DNA of 64,000 bases from Armatimonadota bacterium (lineage in GTDB: Bacteria; Armatimonadota; DTGP01; JAKQQT01), in NCBI GenBank assembly GCA_036504095.1, contig DASXVS010000046.1, forward strand, positions 1-64,000, in the 5' to 3' direction. The position numbers and the translations under genes were made by a program. Shown here piece by piece: positions 45,767 to 53,963 of this stretch (positions within the stretch are counted from its first letter, which is position 1; every line of letters starts with the position of its first letter). Under the pieces are notes generated by a model. It was not told the origin of the DNA. It searched no databases and worked only from the letters and a program-made list of their open reading frames with translations.

Positions 45767-46699
45767 ATGAATCTTGCTAAACAAAGCGTATTGGAGCTTC
45801 AGCCGATGCCGGCTGACCAGATCGGCCTGATTCTGGATACCGCGGAGTATTTCCGGGGCATCCTGGAGCGGCCGATTAAGAAGGTCCCCGTGCTGCGCGG
45901 CAAATCGGTATGCACGCTTTTCTATGAGGCGTCCACGCGGACGCGGACATCCTTTGAGATCGCCGCGAAGACGTTGAGCGCGGATACAAGCAGCGTCGCG
46001 GTTGCGGCGTCATCGGTCACGAAGGGCGAATCGCTGAAGGACACGTCGCTGACGCTGGCCGCGATGGGCATCGACGCGTTCGTGATCCGCCATCAGGCGA
46101 GCGGCGCCCCGCACAACGTGGCCAAATGGACGGGGCTGCCCGTCATTAACGCCGGCGACGGCCAGCACGAGCACCCATCCCAGGGACTGCTGGACATGCT
46201 GACGATCCGGCGCCACAAGGGCGACTGGAAGGGCCTGAAGGTGGCGATCGTCGGGGACATCCGGCACTCTCGCGTCGCGCGCAGCGATATGTGGGGGCTC
46301 ACGCGGATGGGCGCGGAGGTGTGGCTGTGCGGCCCGAAACCGCTGCTGCCACCGGTGACCGACCACTGGCCCGCGCGGGTGACGACCAATATCGACGAAG
46401 CCCTTGACGGCGCGGACGTGGTGAACGTGCTTCGCATCCAGATGGAGCGGCAGGACCAGGGGCTTTTCCCCACGACGCGCGAATACCATCAGCGCTACGG
46501 CATCACAGCGGACCGCCTGAAGCGGTGCCAGGACGATGTGATGGTGATGCACCCCGGCCCCATGAACCGCGGGATCGAGATCAGCTCCGACGTTGCGGAC
46601 GCGGACTATGCGGTCATAGATGAACAGGTGACAAACGGCGTTGCGGTGCGGATGGCGCTCCTTTACCTCGTTCTTGGTGGAGAGTTGACAAAGCTATGA
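45767..46699 (+). CDS. pyrB: Aspartate carbamoyltransferase catalytic subunit
   Basis: The 310-residue enzyme joins carbamoyl phosphate and aspartate. Motifs are [19 protein letters not shown] (carbamoyl-phosphate loop), [23 protein letters not shown] and [11 protein letters not shown]. The length is standard. No Shine-Dalgarno sequence is seen; the right arm of the 4HB element ends 12 bp before the ATG. The stop overlaps the MFS gene by four bases. No pyrI regulatory subunit is present. Confidence 0.97.
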   Translation: MNLAKQSVLELQPMPADQIGLILDTAEYFRGILERPIKKVPVLRGKSVCTLFYEASTRTRTSFEIAAKTLSADTSSVAVAASSVTKGESLKDTSLTLAAMGIDAFVIRHQASGAPHNVAKWTGLPVINAGDGQHEHPSQGLLDMLTIRRHKGDWKGLKVAIVGDIRHSRVARSDMWGLTRMGAEVWLCGPKPLLPPVTDHWPARVTTNIDEALDGADVVNVLRIQMERQDQGLFPTTREYHQRYGITADRLKRCQDDVMVMHPGPMNRGIEISSDVADADYAVIDEQVTNGVAVRMALLYLVLGGELTKL

Positions 46700-47895
46700 C
46701 GACCGGCGCAACGCCAGCGAAGCGCGGGACGGAGGGGCTCCCGGCAACCGTTCTGATCCTCGGCCTCGTGTCGCTGCTCATCGACATCGCGTCGGAGATG
46801 GTGTACCCTATTCTCCCCGTCTTCCTTACGGTTGCTCTCGGCGCGTCGCCGATGGCGATGGGGTCGATCGAGGCGGGCGCGGAGGCCATCCCGAGCCTTC
46901 TCAAGGGCATGTTCGGCAGGCTGGCAGACAAGCCGCGGCGGCGGAAGCCCCTGGCCGTGGCGGGATACGGGCTGTCCGCCCTGGGCAAAGGCGTGCTGGT
47001 GGCGGCAACAGGCCCGATGGGCGTGCTGGCGTCGCGATGGATGGACCGTGTTGGCAAAGGTGTCCGGACCGCACCGCGGGACGCCATCATCGCGGCCGTG
47101 GCCCCGAAGGGCAAGGCGGGCAAGGCGTTCGGAGTGCATCGAGCCATGGATTCGGCGGGCGCCGCCATCGGCCCGCTCCTGGCGTTTTTGTTCTTGAGGT
47201 CGCACGCCGCGACCAGGACGGCGGATTTCCGCCTGCCATTCATGGCGGCAACGGTTTTCGCGGTGGCCGGCACGCTGGTCCTGGCGTTCTTCGTAAAGGA
47301 CGTGGCGGCCCAGGCGCCTAAGAAGGAGGCCGCACCGAAGGTTGCGCTGCCCTCTACGTTCTGGGTGGTGCTCATCGCGGGAACGGTGTTCTCACTGGGC
47401 AATTCATCAGACACGTTCCTGCTGCTGCGCACAAGCCAACTGGGCGTAAGCGCAGCGACGGTCGCGCTGATCTGGGCGTTGTACAGCGCCGTGTACTCGG
47501 TGGCCTCGATTCCGCTGGGCGCTCTGTCCGACCGGATTGGCGCCAAACGCGTGCTGGCGGCGGGCTATGTGATTTTCGCGGGCGTTTACCTGAGTTTCGC
47601 GTTCGTCCACGACGTCAGGGCGATCTGGGGCCTCTGGGCGGTGTACGGACTGTACATCGCAGCAACGGACGGAGTGCAGAAGGCCCTGGTGGCACGGGTT
47701 GTGGGCCCGGAGCGCCGCGCATCGGCGTACGGGGTTCTGGGAATGTTCACCGGCGTCGCGGTGCTCCCCGCGAGCCTGATGACCGGTTGGCTGTATACGC
47801 GCCAAGGACCGGCGGTGGCCTTCGGCCTGAGCTCCGCTCTTGCCGTCCTGGCCGCGGTAGTCCTGGCGACGGTGCGCCTGAAGGAGGCTGTCTGA
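46696..47895 (+). CDS. Major facilitator superfamily transporter in pyr operon
   Basis: The 399-residue inner-membrane protein has twelve predicted helices and the MFS loop motif [19 protein letters not shown] after helix 2, plus a second copy [18 protein letters not shown] in the C-terminal half. The start overlaps the pyrB stop by four bases (ATGA) and the pyrC GTG follows its stop by one base, so it is translationally coupled to both. It could carry a pyrimidine, its precursor or an amino acid; the substrate is not known. MFS genes are not a usual part of pyr operons. Confidence 0.85.
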   Translation: MTTGATPAKRGTEGLPATVLILGLVSLLIDIASEMVYPILPVFLTVALGASPMAMGSIEAGAEAIPSLLKGMFGRLADKPRRRKPLAVAGYGLSALGKGVLVAATGPMGVLASRWMDRVGKGVRTAPRDAIIAAVAPKGKAGKAFGVHRAMDSAGAAIGPLLAFLFLRSHAATRTADFRLPFMAATVFAVAGTLVLAFFVKDVAAQAPKKEAAPKVALPSTFWVVLIAGTVFSLGNSSDTFLLLRTSQLGVSAATVALIWALYSAVYSVASIPLGALSDRIGAKRVLAAGYVIFAGVYLSFAFVHDVRAIWGLWAVYGLYIAATDGVQKALVARVVGPERRASAYGVLGMFTGVAVLPASLMTGWLYTRQGPAVAFGLSSALAVLAAVVLATVRLKEAV

Positions 47896-47896
47896 C

Positions 47897-49213
47897 GTGA
47901 GTTCATTGCTGCTGAAGAACGGTCGCATCATCGACCCGGCTCAGGGTCTTGACGTGGTAGGCGACGTGCTGGTCACCGACGGGCGGATCGCGGCGGTCGG
48001 CGCGGTTGCGGCGCCGAGGGGCGTTGAGACCATCCAGTGCGACGGGTGGATCATCTGCCCCGGCTTCGTGGACCTGCATACACACCTTCGCGAGCCGGGC
48101 CAGGAGCACAAAGAGACCATCGCTACCGGCACGCGCGCCGCGGCGGCGGGAGGTTTCACCACGGTCTGCTGCATGCCCAACACGACCCCGATGATCGATA
48201 ACGCCTCGGTTGTCCGGGATATACGCGACAAGGCAGCGCGCGAGGGCGTTGTGAAGGTTGGCGTGAACGCCAGCATCGTCCGCGACTACGACGAGACGAA
48301 AATGGCCGAGATGGCGGACATGATCGAGGCCGGCGCGGTGGCCGTCACGGACGACGCCTTCCCCGTGCAGAATTCCGAGCGGATGCGCCGCATCATCGAG
48401 TACCTGGCGCCGCTGGACCGGGTGCTGATGGTGCATTGCGAGGACAAGCCGCTGACGAAGGGCGCCAGCATGCACGAGGGCGCGGTGAGCAGCACCCTGG
48501 GGCTTACCGGCATGCCGTCGCTGGCGGAAGAGACGATGGTCGCCCGCAACATCGCGCTGGCCGAGGCGGCGGGCGCGAGACTCCATATTTGCCACATCAG
48601 CACGGCGGGGGCGGTGGAAATGGTTCGCCGGGCCAAGGCGCGCGGCGCGAAAGTGACCGCCGAAGCCTGCCCGCATCACTTCGCGCTCACCGATGAGGCC
48701 GTTACCGGTTACGACACCAACACGAAGATGAACCCGCCGCTCCGCACCGCCACGGACGCGGATGCGGTCAAAGCCGGCCTCGCCGACGGGACGATCGACT
48801 GCATCGCTACCGATCACGCGCCACACGCGCGTGAGGAGAAGGAAACGCCATTCGCGGATGCGGCCTTCGGTATCGTGGGGCTGGAAACGGCTCTCGGTCT
48901 CACGCTCAAGGTTCTGGTTCAGCCGGGCCTGCTGACAATCAACGAAGCGATCGCGAAACTGACCATTGAGCCGGTGGGCGTGCTGACCGGCGATCACGTG
49001 ACCCTGGAGGAACTGGGCGTATCGTGGGGAACCCTGACGGAGGAAGCGCCTGCCGATGTCACCGTCTTCGACGCGGACGAGGAGTGGACCGTGGATCCCA
49101 CGGCGCTGAACAGCAAGAGCAAGAACACGCCGTTCGGAGGCTGGGCGCTACCGGGCAAGATCATGTTGACCGTAGTGAACGGCACCGTCGTGCACGACGG
49201 GCGGGAAGGCTGA
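47897..49213 (+). CDS. pyrC: Dihydroorotase
   Basis: The 438-residue metalloenzyme cyclises carbamoyl aspartate to dihydroorotate. The motifs are FVDLHTHLREPGQEHKETI (zinc His pair), MPNTTPMIDN, a middle HCEDKPL, HICHISTAGAVE, EACPHHFALTDEA, and ATDHAPHAREEKE with catalytic Asp. It is the class I (PyrC2-like) type. The start codon is GTG at 47897. It is coupled to the MFS gene and precedes a long heptad array. Confidence 0.97.
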   Translation: MSSLLLKNGRIIDPAQGLDVVGDVLVTDGRIAAVGAVAAPRGVETIQCDGWIICPGFVDLHTHLREPGQEHKETIATGTRAAAAGGFTTVCCMPNTTPMIDNASVVRDIRDKAAREGVVKVGVNASIVRDYDETKMAEMADMIEAGAVAVTDDAFPVQNSERMRRIIEYLAPLDRVLMVHCEDKPLTKGASMHEGAVSSTLGLTGMPSLAEETMVARNIALAEAAGARLHICHISTAGAVEMVRRAKARGAKVTAEACPHHFALTDEAVTGYDTNTKMNPPLRTATDADAVKAGLADGTIDCIATDHAPHAREEKETPFADAAFGIVGLETALGLTLKVLVQPGLLTINEAIAKLTIEPVGVLTGDHVTLEELGVSWGTLTEEAPADVTVFDADEEWTVDPTALNSKSKNTPFGGWALPGKIMLTVVNGTVVHDGREG

Positions 49214-49227
49214 AGGGCCTGGCCGGA

Positions 49228-49430
49228 AACGATGAATGCGGAACGATGAACGATGAATGACCGGGTCGGAAACGATGAATGCCCCAGGCCGAAAACGATG
49301 AATGCGGAACGATGAACGATGAATGACCGGGTCGGAAACGATGAATGCGGAACGATGAACGATGAATGCCCGGGCAGGAAACGATGAATGCGGAACGATG
49401 AACGATGAATGACCGATTGTCGGCGAGGAC
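49228..49430. repeat. Higher-order array of AACGATG heptads
   Basis: A unit of about 43-60 bp, GAAACGATGAATGCGGAACG followed by ATGAACGATGAATG and a spacer such as ACCGGGTCG, is present about four times in direct order. The words match the arms at 35861 and 45312. It separates pyrC from carA. Confidence 0.92.
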
Positions 49431-49447
49431 GAGGTCAGATGAATGCC

Positions 49448-49476
49448 CGAATGTCGGCGAGGACGCCGACACTACT
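49448..49476 (-). repeat. GTAG-foot REP hairpin
   Basis: On the minus strand GTAGTG is followed by TCGGCG-TCCT-CGCCGA. It is the same class as the hairpins at 2418 and 2541 and lies just before carA. Confidence 0.75.
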
Positions 49477-49510
49477 CCATCGTTTCGGGTTTGTGTGGTG
49501 AAATGAACAT

Positions 49511-50677
49511 ATGAAGGCGTTACTTGTACTAGAGGACGGGATGGTTTGGGAAGGGACCGGCATCGGTATGCCGGGCACTTCGCTGGGCGAGGTTGTGTTC
49601 AACACGAGCATGACCGGCTATCAGGAGATGCTGACCGATCCCTCGTATGCCGGGCAGATTCTGACGTTGACGTATCCCCTGATCGGGAACTACGGCGTAA
49701 CGGACCTGGACGACGAATCGCTGGCGGTGCAGGTGTCCGGGTTGATCGTCCGCGAACTGGCGGAAGTGCCGAGCAACTGGCGGAGCGCGGGCACGCTGCA
49801 GGATTATCTCACCAGGACCGGGGTCGTGGGCCTGCAGGGCGTGGACACGCGGGCGCTGGCCCGGCACCTGCGGACCGCCGGCGTGATGATGGGAGCCGTT
49901 TCCACGGAGTATTCGGCGGAGGAGTTGGTGGCGCAGATCAAAGTCGCGCCCAATTACGGCACGTTCGATTTCGTGAAGGACCGCAGCGTGAAGGTCGCGA
50001 CGCCGTGGACCGGCGGCATCGGCGACGATCCGGTGCGCGCCAAGTGGCTTAAGCGCGAAGGACGAGCACCGCACAAAGTCGCGCTCCTGGACCTGGGCGT
50101 GAAGCACAACATCATGCGGACCCTGGCCGATCTGGGGTGCGAGGTGACCGCCTGGCCGTGCGACAGCGCCGCCGAGGCGGTGCTCGAGACCATACCGGAT
50201 GGCATCGTGGTTTCACCCGGCCCCGGCGATCCGGCGCAGCTCGGGTACCTGGTCAAGACCGTGAAAGCCTTCGCGGAGAGCGGCAAGCCGGTTCTGGGAA
50301 TCTGCCTGGGACACCAACTGCTGGGCTATGCGTTCGGCGGTCGCACGTTCAAACTCCCGTTCGGCCACCGCGGGGCGAACCACCCGGTGAAAGACCTGGC
50401 GACGGGGCGCGTGAGCATCACGAGCCAGAACCACGGTTATGCGGTGGACGCTGCCGGGCTGGAGGGAAGCGGACTGGAGGTGAGCCGGCTGAACCTGAAC
50501 GACAACACGGTCGAGGGGCTGAGGCACCGGGAGCTTCCCGTTTTCAGCATCCAGTACCACCCCGAAGCCAGCCCGGGGCCGCGCGACAGCATGGGGCTTT
50601 TTGAGGAATTCGTTTCAATGCTGGAAGAGCATCCAGCATCCAGCATCCAGCATTCAGGCCCGGAGGCCAAGCCATGA
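49511..50677 (+). CDS. carA: Carbamoyl-phosphate synthetase small (glutaminase) subunit
   Basis: The 388-residue subunit hydrolyses glutamine and passes ammonia to the large subunit. The N-terminal domain has EVVFNTSMTGYQEMLTDPSY, and the glutaminase domain has the nucleophile in PVLGICLGHQLLGYAFGG and the catalytic His-x-Glu in IQYHPEASPGP. The natural C-terminus seems to be near residue 372; the last 16 residues (HPASSIQHSGPEAKP after EE) are encoded by the left arm of the second 4HB element. The stop overlaps the next start by four bases. Confidence 0.97.
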   Translation: MKALLVLEDGMVWEGTGIGMPGTSLGEVVFNTSMTGYQEMLTDPSYAGQILTLTYPLIGNYGVTDLDDESLAVQVSGLIVRELAEVPSNWRSAGTLQDYLTRTGVVGLQGVDTRALARHLRTAGVMMGAVSTEYSAEELVAQIKVAPNYGTFDFVKDRSVKVATPWTGGIGDDPVRAKWLKREGRAPHKVALLDLGVKHNIMRTLADLGCEVTAWPCDSAAEAVLETIPDGIVVSPGPGDPAQLGYLVKTVKAFAESGKPVLGICLGHQLLGYAFGGRTFKLPFGHRGANHPVKDLATGRVSITSQNHGYAVDAAGLEGSGLEVSRLNLNDNTVEGLRHRELPVFSIQYHPEASPGPRDSMGLFEEFVSMLEEHPASSIQHSGPEAKP

Positions 50678-51092
50678 GCCTGACCGGCTACCAGGACCTT
50701 GTGGCCTGGCAGAAGGCAATGGATATGGTCGTTGCCGCCTACGCGTTGGCACAACGATTTCCGAAGACCGAGGTCTATGGTCTCGTAAGCCAACTGCAGC
50801 GATCCTCCGTTTCGGTGCCCGCCAATATCGCCGAAGGGCGCTCGCGCCGGAGAACCAAGGAGTTCCTTCACCACCTGGACATTGCCTATGGCTCCCTGGG
50901 CGAAACTGAGACGCATATCCATCTGGCGCTTCGGCTCGGCTTCGTTTCGGTGGAAGAGACAACCGCTTTCTTTGCGCTGTCCTCGGAGGTTGGCCGCCTT
51001 CTTAATGGACTGCTCAACTCCCTGACCGCGAAAGCCGATGACGCCCCTTCTGAAATCGGGGCCTGAATGCCGGATGCAGAATGCTGAATGCT
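50628..51092 (+). mobile_element. Second IVS-like element: CAGCATC arms around a 4HB gene
   Basis: Arms of 37 bp (50628-50664, CAGCATC words then CAGGCCC; 51056-51092, its inverse) match at about 32 of 37 positions and enclose a second four-helix-bundle gene. The arm sequence is different from that of the first element (GAACGAT words), but the plan is the same. The left arm is within the carA frame and the right arm contains the 4HB stop codon. Confidence 0.65.
50674..51066 (+). CDS. Four-helix-bundle protein (S23/IVS family)
   Basis: The 130-residue protein is a canonical S23-type four-helix bundle: YQDLVAWQKAMDMVVAAYAL at the N-terminus, SQLQRSSVSVPANIAEGRSR in the centre, and FLHHLDIAYGSLGETETHIH. 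It is closer to the family consensus than the copy at 45331. GGAGG in the element spacer precedes its ATG, and the ATG overlaps the carA stop codon. Function in this place is unknown; RNA binding is a plausible inference. Confidence 0.92.
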   Translation: MSLTGYQDLVAWQKAMDMVVAAYALAQRFPKTEVYGLVSQLQRSSVSVPANIAEGRSRRRTKEFLHHLDIAYGSLGETETHIHLALRLGFVSVEETTAFFALSSEVGRLLNGLLNSLTAKADDAPSEIGA

Positions 51093-51098
51093 GACGTG

Positions 51099-51317
51099 AT
51101 GACTGATACCAAACGATATGTGCTGTTGTGGCTTGGCTCCGCGTTCATTGGTGTGAACGGGGGGTTTGCTGCGTATGTGGTGGCGGATGCCTTCGTGACG
51201 CTTCACGGGGTGTCACGCACGATCACGCTGTGGGCGGCATTCGTGCTGGCGTCACTTGTTGTGACAATCGCGGTCGGAAGAGCCCTCGTCCGTCTCGTCG
51301 CCAAACAACTGAACTGA
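51099..51317 (+). CDS. Small two-helix membrane protein
   Basis: The 72-residue protein has two predicted membrane helices (about residues 7-30 and 40-62) and a basic end. It has no known family. I start it at 51099 (MTDTKRYVLLW); an in-frame ATG at 51081 would add codons from the repeat arm. It lies between the 4HB element and carB1 and is in the operon direction, but conservation would be needed to be sure it is a gene. Confidence 0.5.
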   Translation: MTDTKRYVLLWLGSAFIGVNGGFAAYVVADAFVTLHGVSRTITLWAAFVLASLVVTIAVGRALVRLVAKQLN

Positions 51318-51320
51318 ATA

Positions 51321-51355
51321 TCCCGAATCCTGAATCCTGAACCCTGAACCCTGAA
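51321..51355. repeat. CTGAATC/CTGAACC heptads directly before carB1
   Basis: Four to five words of 7 bp end at CCCTGAAAT, which is followed by the carB1 ATG. No Shine-Dalgarno sequence remains. The same junction, CCCTGAAATATG, is found at the gene starting at 10550. Confidence 0.9.
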
Positions 51356-51357
51356 AT

Positions 51358-53052
51358 ATGCCTAAAGACCCAACTATAAAGCGCGTGATGGTCATCGGCT
51401 CCGGGCCGATCATCATCGGCCAGGCCGCCGAATTTGACTATGCCGGCACGCAGGCCTGCACATCCCTTCGCGAGGAAGGCTGCGAGGTCATCCTCCTGAA
51501 CTCAAACCCGGCGACCATCATGACCGACTTGGAGATGGCCGACCGCGTGTACGTGGAACCGCTGACGGTCGAGTTTGCCGAACTGGTGATCGCCAAAGAG
51601 CGGCCGGACGGCCTCGTCCCCACCCTGGGCGGCCAGACCGGGCTGAATCTGGCGACGGAACTCGCCGAGAAGGGCATCCTCGCCAAGTACGGGGTCAAAC
51701 TGCTCGGGACGCAACTGGACGCGATCCAGAAAGCCGAGGACCGGGAGCTTTTCCGCACGCTGATGCGCGAGATCGGCGAACCAGTGCCGGAGTCGTGGAT
51801 CGTGGAAACCGAGGAGGAACTGGCGGCGTGCGCGGACCACGGGGTTTGGCCCCTCATCGTGCGCCCCGCTTTTACGCTTGGCGGGACCGGCGGCGGCTTC
51901 GCGTATGACATCGAGCAATTGATGGATATCGGCCGCAAGGGCCTCACGCTCTCACCGCGCCACCAGGTGATGGTCGAGCGCTCGCTGCTGGGCTGGAAGG
52001 AAGTCGAGTACGAAGTGATGCGGGACGGCGCGGACACGTGCATCACGGTTTGCAACATGGAGAACTTCGACCCGATGGGCGTGCATACTGGTGACAGCAT
52101 CGTCATCGCGCCCAGCCAGACTCTCAGCGACAAGGAATACCAGTTGCTGCGAACGGCGAGCATCAAGATCATCCGCGCGCTGGGCATCGAGGGCGGCTGC
52201 AACGTCCAGCTGGCGCTGGACCCTAATTCATACGACTACTTCGTGATCGAAGTGAATCCGCGCGTGTCACGCTCCTCGGCCCTGGCCAGCAAGGCGACCG
52301 GATACCCCATCGCCCGCGTTGCGGCGAAGATAGCGGTGGGGTTGAGGCTGGACGAGATCACCAACGCGGTCACGAAGAAGACGCTCGCCTGTTTTGAGCC
52401 AGCGTTGGACTACGTGGTGGTGAAGATACCCCGCTGGCCGTTCGACAAGTTCGTGCATGCGGACCGCGCGGTCACCACGCAGATGAAAGCCACCGGCGAG
52501 GTGATGGCCATCGCCCGCGTGTTCGAGAGCGCGCTGCTGAAAGCCATCCGCGGCCTCGAACAGGGCATCATAGGGCTCAGGCTGAAGGGCATCGGGCAGT
52601 GGTCGGAAATGCAACTGGAAGAATGCCTCAAGAACCCGACCGATGAGCGCCTGTTCGCCGTCATCGAGGCGCTGCGACGCGATTGGCTGGTCCAGGAGAT
52701 CCAGGACCTCAGCGCAATCGATCCGTGGTTCCTCGTGAAGTTGAAGGGGCTTGTCGAGCTTGAGGCCCGCCTGCGGCGCGTCGGCGACGCGGCCCGGACG
52801 TCCGGATCGCCGGATATGCCGGACGATCTGCTTGGAGAGGCGAAACGGAAAGGCTTCCCGGACCGCGAGATCGCCTACCTGACGGGGATAAAGGAAGCGG
52901 ATATCCGGGCGCGCCGCAAGGAGATCGGCCTCGTGCCGGCGTACAAGATGGTTGACACCTGCGCCGCGGAGTTCGAGGCGCTGACGCCGTATTTCTACAG
53001 CAGTTACGAGCCGGCAGGCAACGACGAGGCGAGCGGATTTGGGGAGGGGTAG
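51358..53052 (+). CDS. carB1: Carbamoyl-phosphate synthetase large subunit, N-terminal half
   Basis: The 564-residue product corresponds to the carboxyphosphate-forming half plus oligomerisation domain: [77 protein letters not shown] and [10 protein letters not shown]-like [13 protein letters not shown], then [20 protein letters not shown] at the end. In the usual single-chain enzyme this last motif is joined by a short linker to the second half. The second half is a separate gene at 53964. Split large subunits are known in Aquifex and some methanogens. All ATP-grasp motifs are intact. Confidence 0.95.
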   Translation: MPKDPTIKRVMVIGSGPIIIGQAAEFDYAGTQACTSLREEGCEVILLNSNPATIMTDLEMADRVYVEPLTVEFAELVIAKERPDGLVPTLGGQTGLNLATELAEKGILAKYGVKLLGTQLDAIQKAEDRELFRTLMREIGEPVPESWIVETEEELAACADHGVWPLIVRPAFTLGGTGGGFAYDIEQLMDIGRKGLTLSPRHQVMVERSLLGWKEVEYEVMRDGADTCITVCNMENFDPMGVHTGDSIVIAPSQTLSDKEYQLLRTASIKIIRALGIEGGCNVQLALDPNSYDYFVIEVNPRVSRSSALASKATGYPIARVAAKIAVGLRLDEITNAVTKKTLACFEPALDYVVVKIPRWPFDKFVHADRAVTTQMKATGEVMAIARVFESALLKAIRGLEQGIIGLRLKGIGQWSEMQLEECLKNPTDERLFAVIEALRRDWLVQEIQDLSAIDPWFLVKLKGLVELEARLRRVGDAARTSGSPDMPDDLLGEAKRKGFPDREIAYLTGIKEADIRARRKEIGLVPAYKMVDTCAAEFEALTPYFYSSYEPAGNDEASGFGEG

Positions 53053-53054
53053 GA

Positions 53055-53960
53055 TTGGACTGCCCCGACCGCCTGCTGTTCGGCGACAACCTGGCGCTGA
53101 TGCGGGAGATGGCGGCGGACGAGGGTGTTGCGGGACGGGTCAATCTGGTCTATATGGACCCGCCATTCAACACGGGCGGCACCTTCTATGTCGGCGGATC
53201 GAGCGGTGGGCGCGGGACAACGGAAACGGTGGCGTATCGCGACCGACGCGGCCTGAACGAGTACCTGGCATTCATGCGGGAGAGGATCGAGGCGCTGAAG
53301 CCGCTGCTGGCGCCGCGAGCGAGCGTGTTCCTGCACGCCGATGCGCGCGCGATCCACTACCTGAAGGTGCTGATGGATGAGGTGTTCGGATTGGACGCGT
53401 TCGTGAACGAGATCATCTGGCACTACCGGAGCGGCGGGACGGCGCGGAAGCGGTATTCGGCGAAGCACGACACGATCCTGTGGTACGCACCGTGCGGCGA
53501 GCCGGCCTTCAACCGAGAGGCCGTCTCGACGCTGGAACGCGGTGACCGGCGCAATCATATGAAGCGGACGGTGAACGCGGCAGGGGAAACCGTGCGGACG
53601 ATCCGCTCGAACGGGAAGACGTATGAATACCCGGCCGAGGGCGGGGCGCCGCCGGACGACGTTTGGGACGACATCAGCCATCTGAACCAGCGCGACCCGG
53701 AGCGGACGGGATATGCGACGCAGAAGCCGCTGGCGCTGCTGGAGCGGATCATTGCCGGCAGCAGCAGCCCGGGCGACCTGGTGCTGGACCCGTTCTGCGG
53801 AAGCGGCACAACGCTGGTGGCAGCGCAGCGCCTTGGCAGACGGTGGATCGGGATAGACGCGAGCGAAGCGGCGATAGAAGTGTGTAAGCACCGAGTTTCG
53901 AGTTCCGGGACTCAAAACTCGGAACTCGGAACTCGGAACTCGGAACTCGAAACTGGATAG
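53055..53960 (+). CDS. DNA adenine/cytosine-N methyltransferase (beta class)
   Basis: The 301-residue protein has GDNLALMREM, the catalytic motif IV DPPFNTGG, and at the C-terminus motif I as LDPFCGSGTTLVAA with RRWIGIDASEAAIEV. This order (motif IV before motif I) is that of beta-class N4-cytosine/N6-adenine methylases of the D12/N6_N4 type. No restriction endonuclease is adjacent. The start is TTG at 53055, two bases after the carB1 stop. The last 23 residues (SSSGTQNSELGTRNSELETG) are translated from GGAACTC heptads. It separates the two halves of carB. Confidence 0.9.
   Translation: MDCPDRLLFGDNLALMREMAADEGVAGRVNLVYMDPPFNTGGTFYVGGSSGGRGTTETVAYRDRRGLNEYLAFMRERIEALKPLLAPRASVFLHADARAIHYLKVLMDEVFGLDAFVNEIIWHYRSGGTARKRYSAKHDTILWYAPCGEPAFNREAVSTLERGDRRNHMKRTVNAAGETVRTIRSNGKTYEYPAEGGAPPDDVWDDISHLNQRDPERTGYATQKPLALLERIIAGSSSPGDLVLDPFCGSGTTLVAAQRLGRRWIGIDASEAAIEVCKHRVSSSGTQNSELGTRNSELETG
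53888..53957. repeat. Inverted heptad element, GGAACTC type
   Basis: CGAGTTTCGAGTTCCG is followed by GGACTCAAAA and tandem CGGAACT words, ending with CGGAACTCGAAACTGG, which is the inverse of the left arm at 14 of 16 positions. It lies between the methylase motifs and the carB2 start, within the methylase reading frame. Confidence 0.88.
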
Positions 53961-53963
53961 ATA

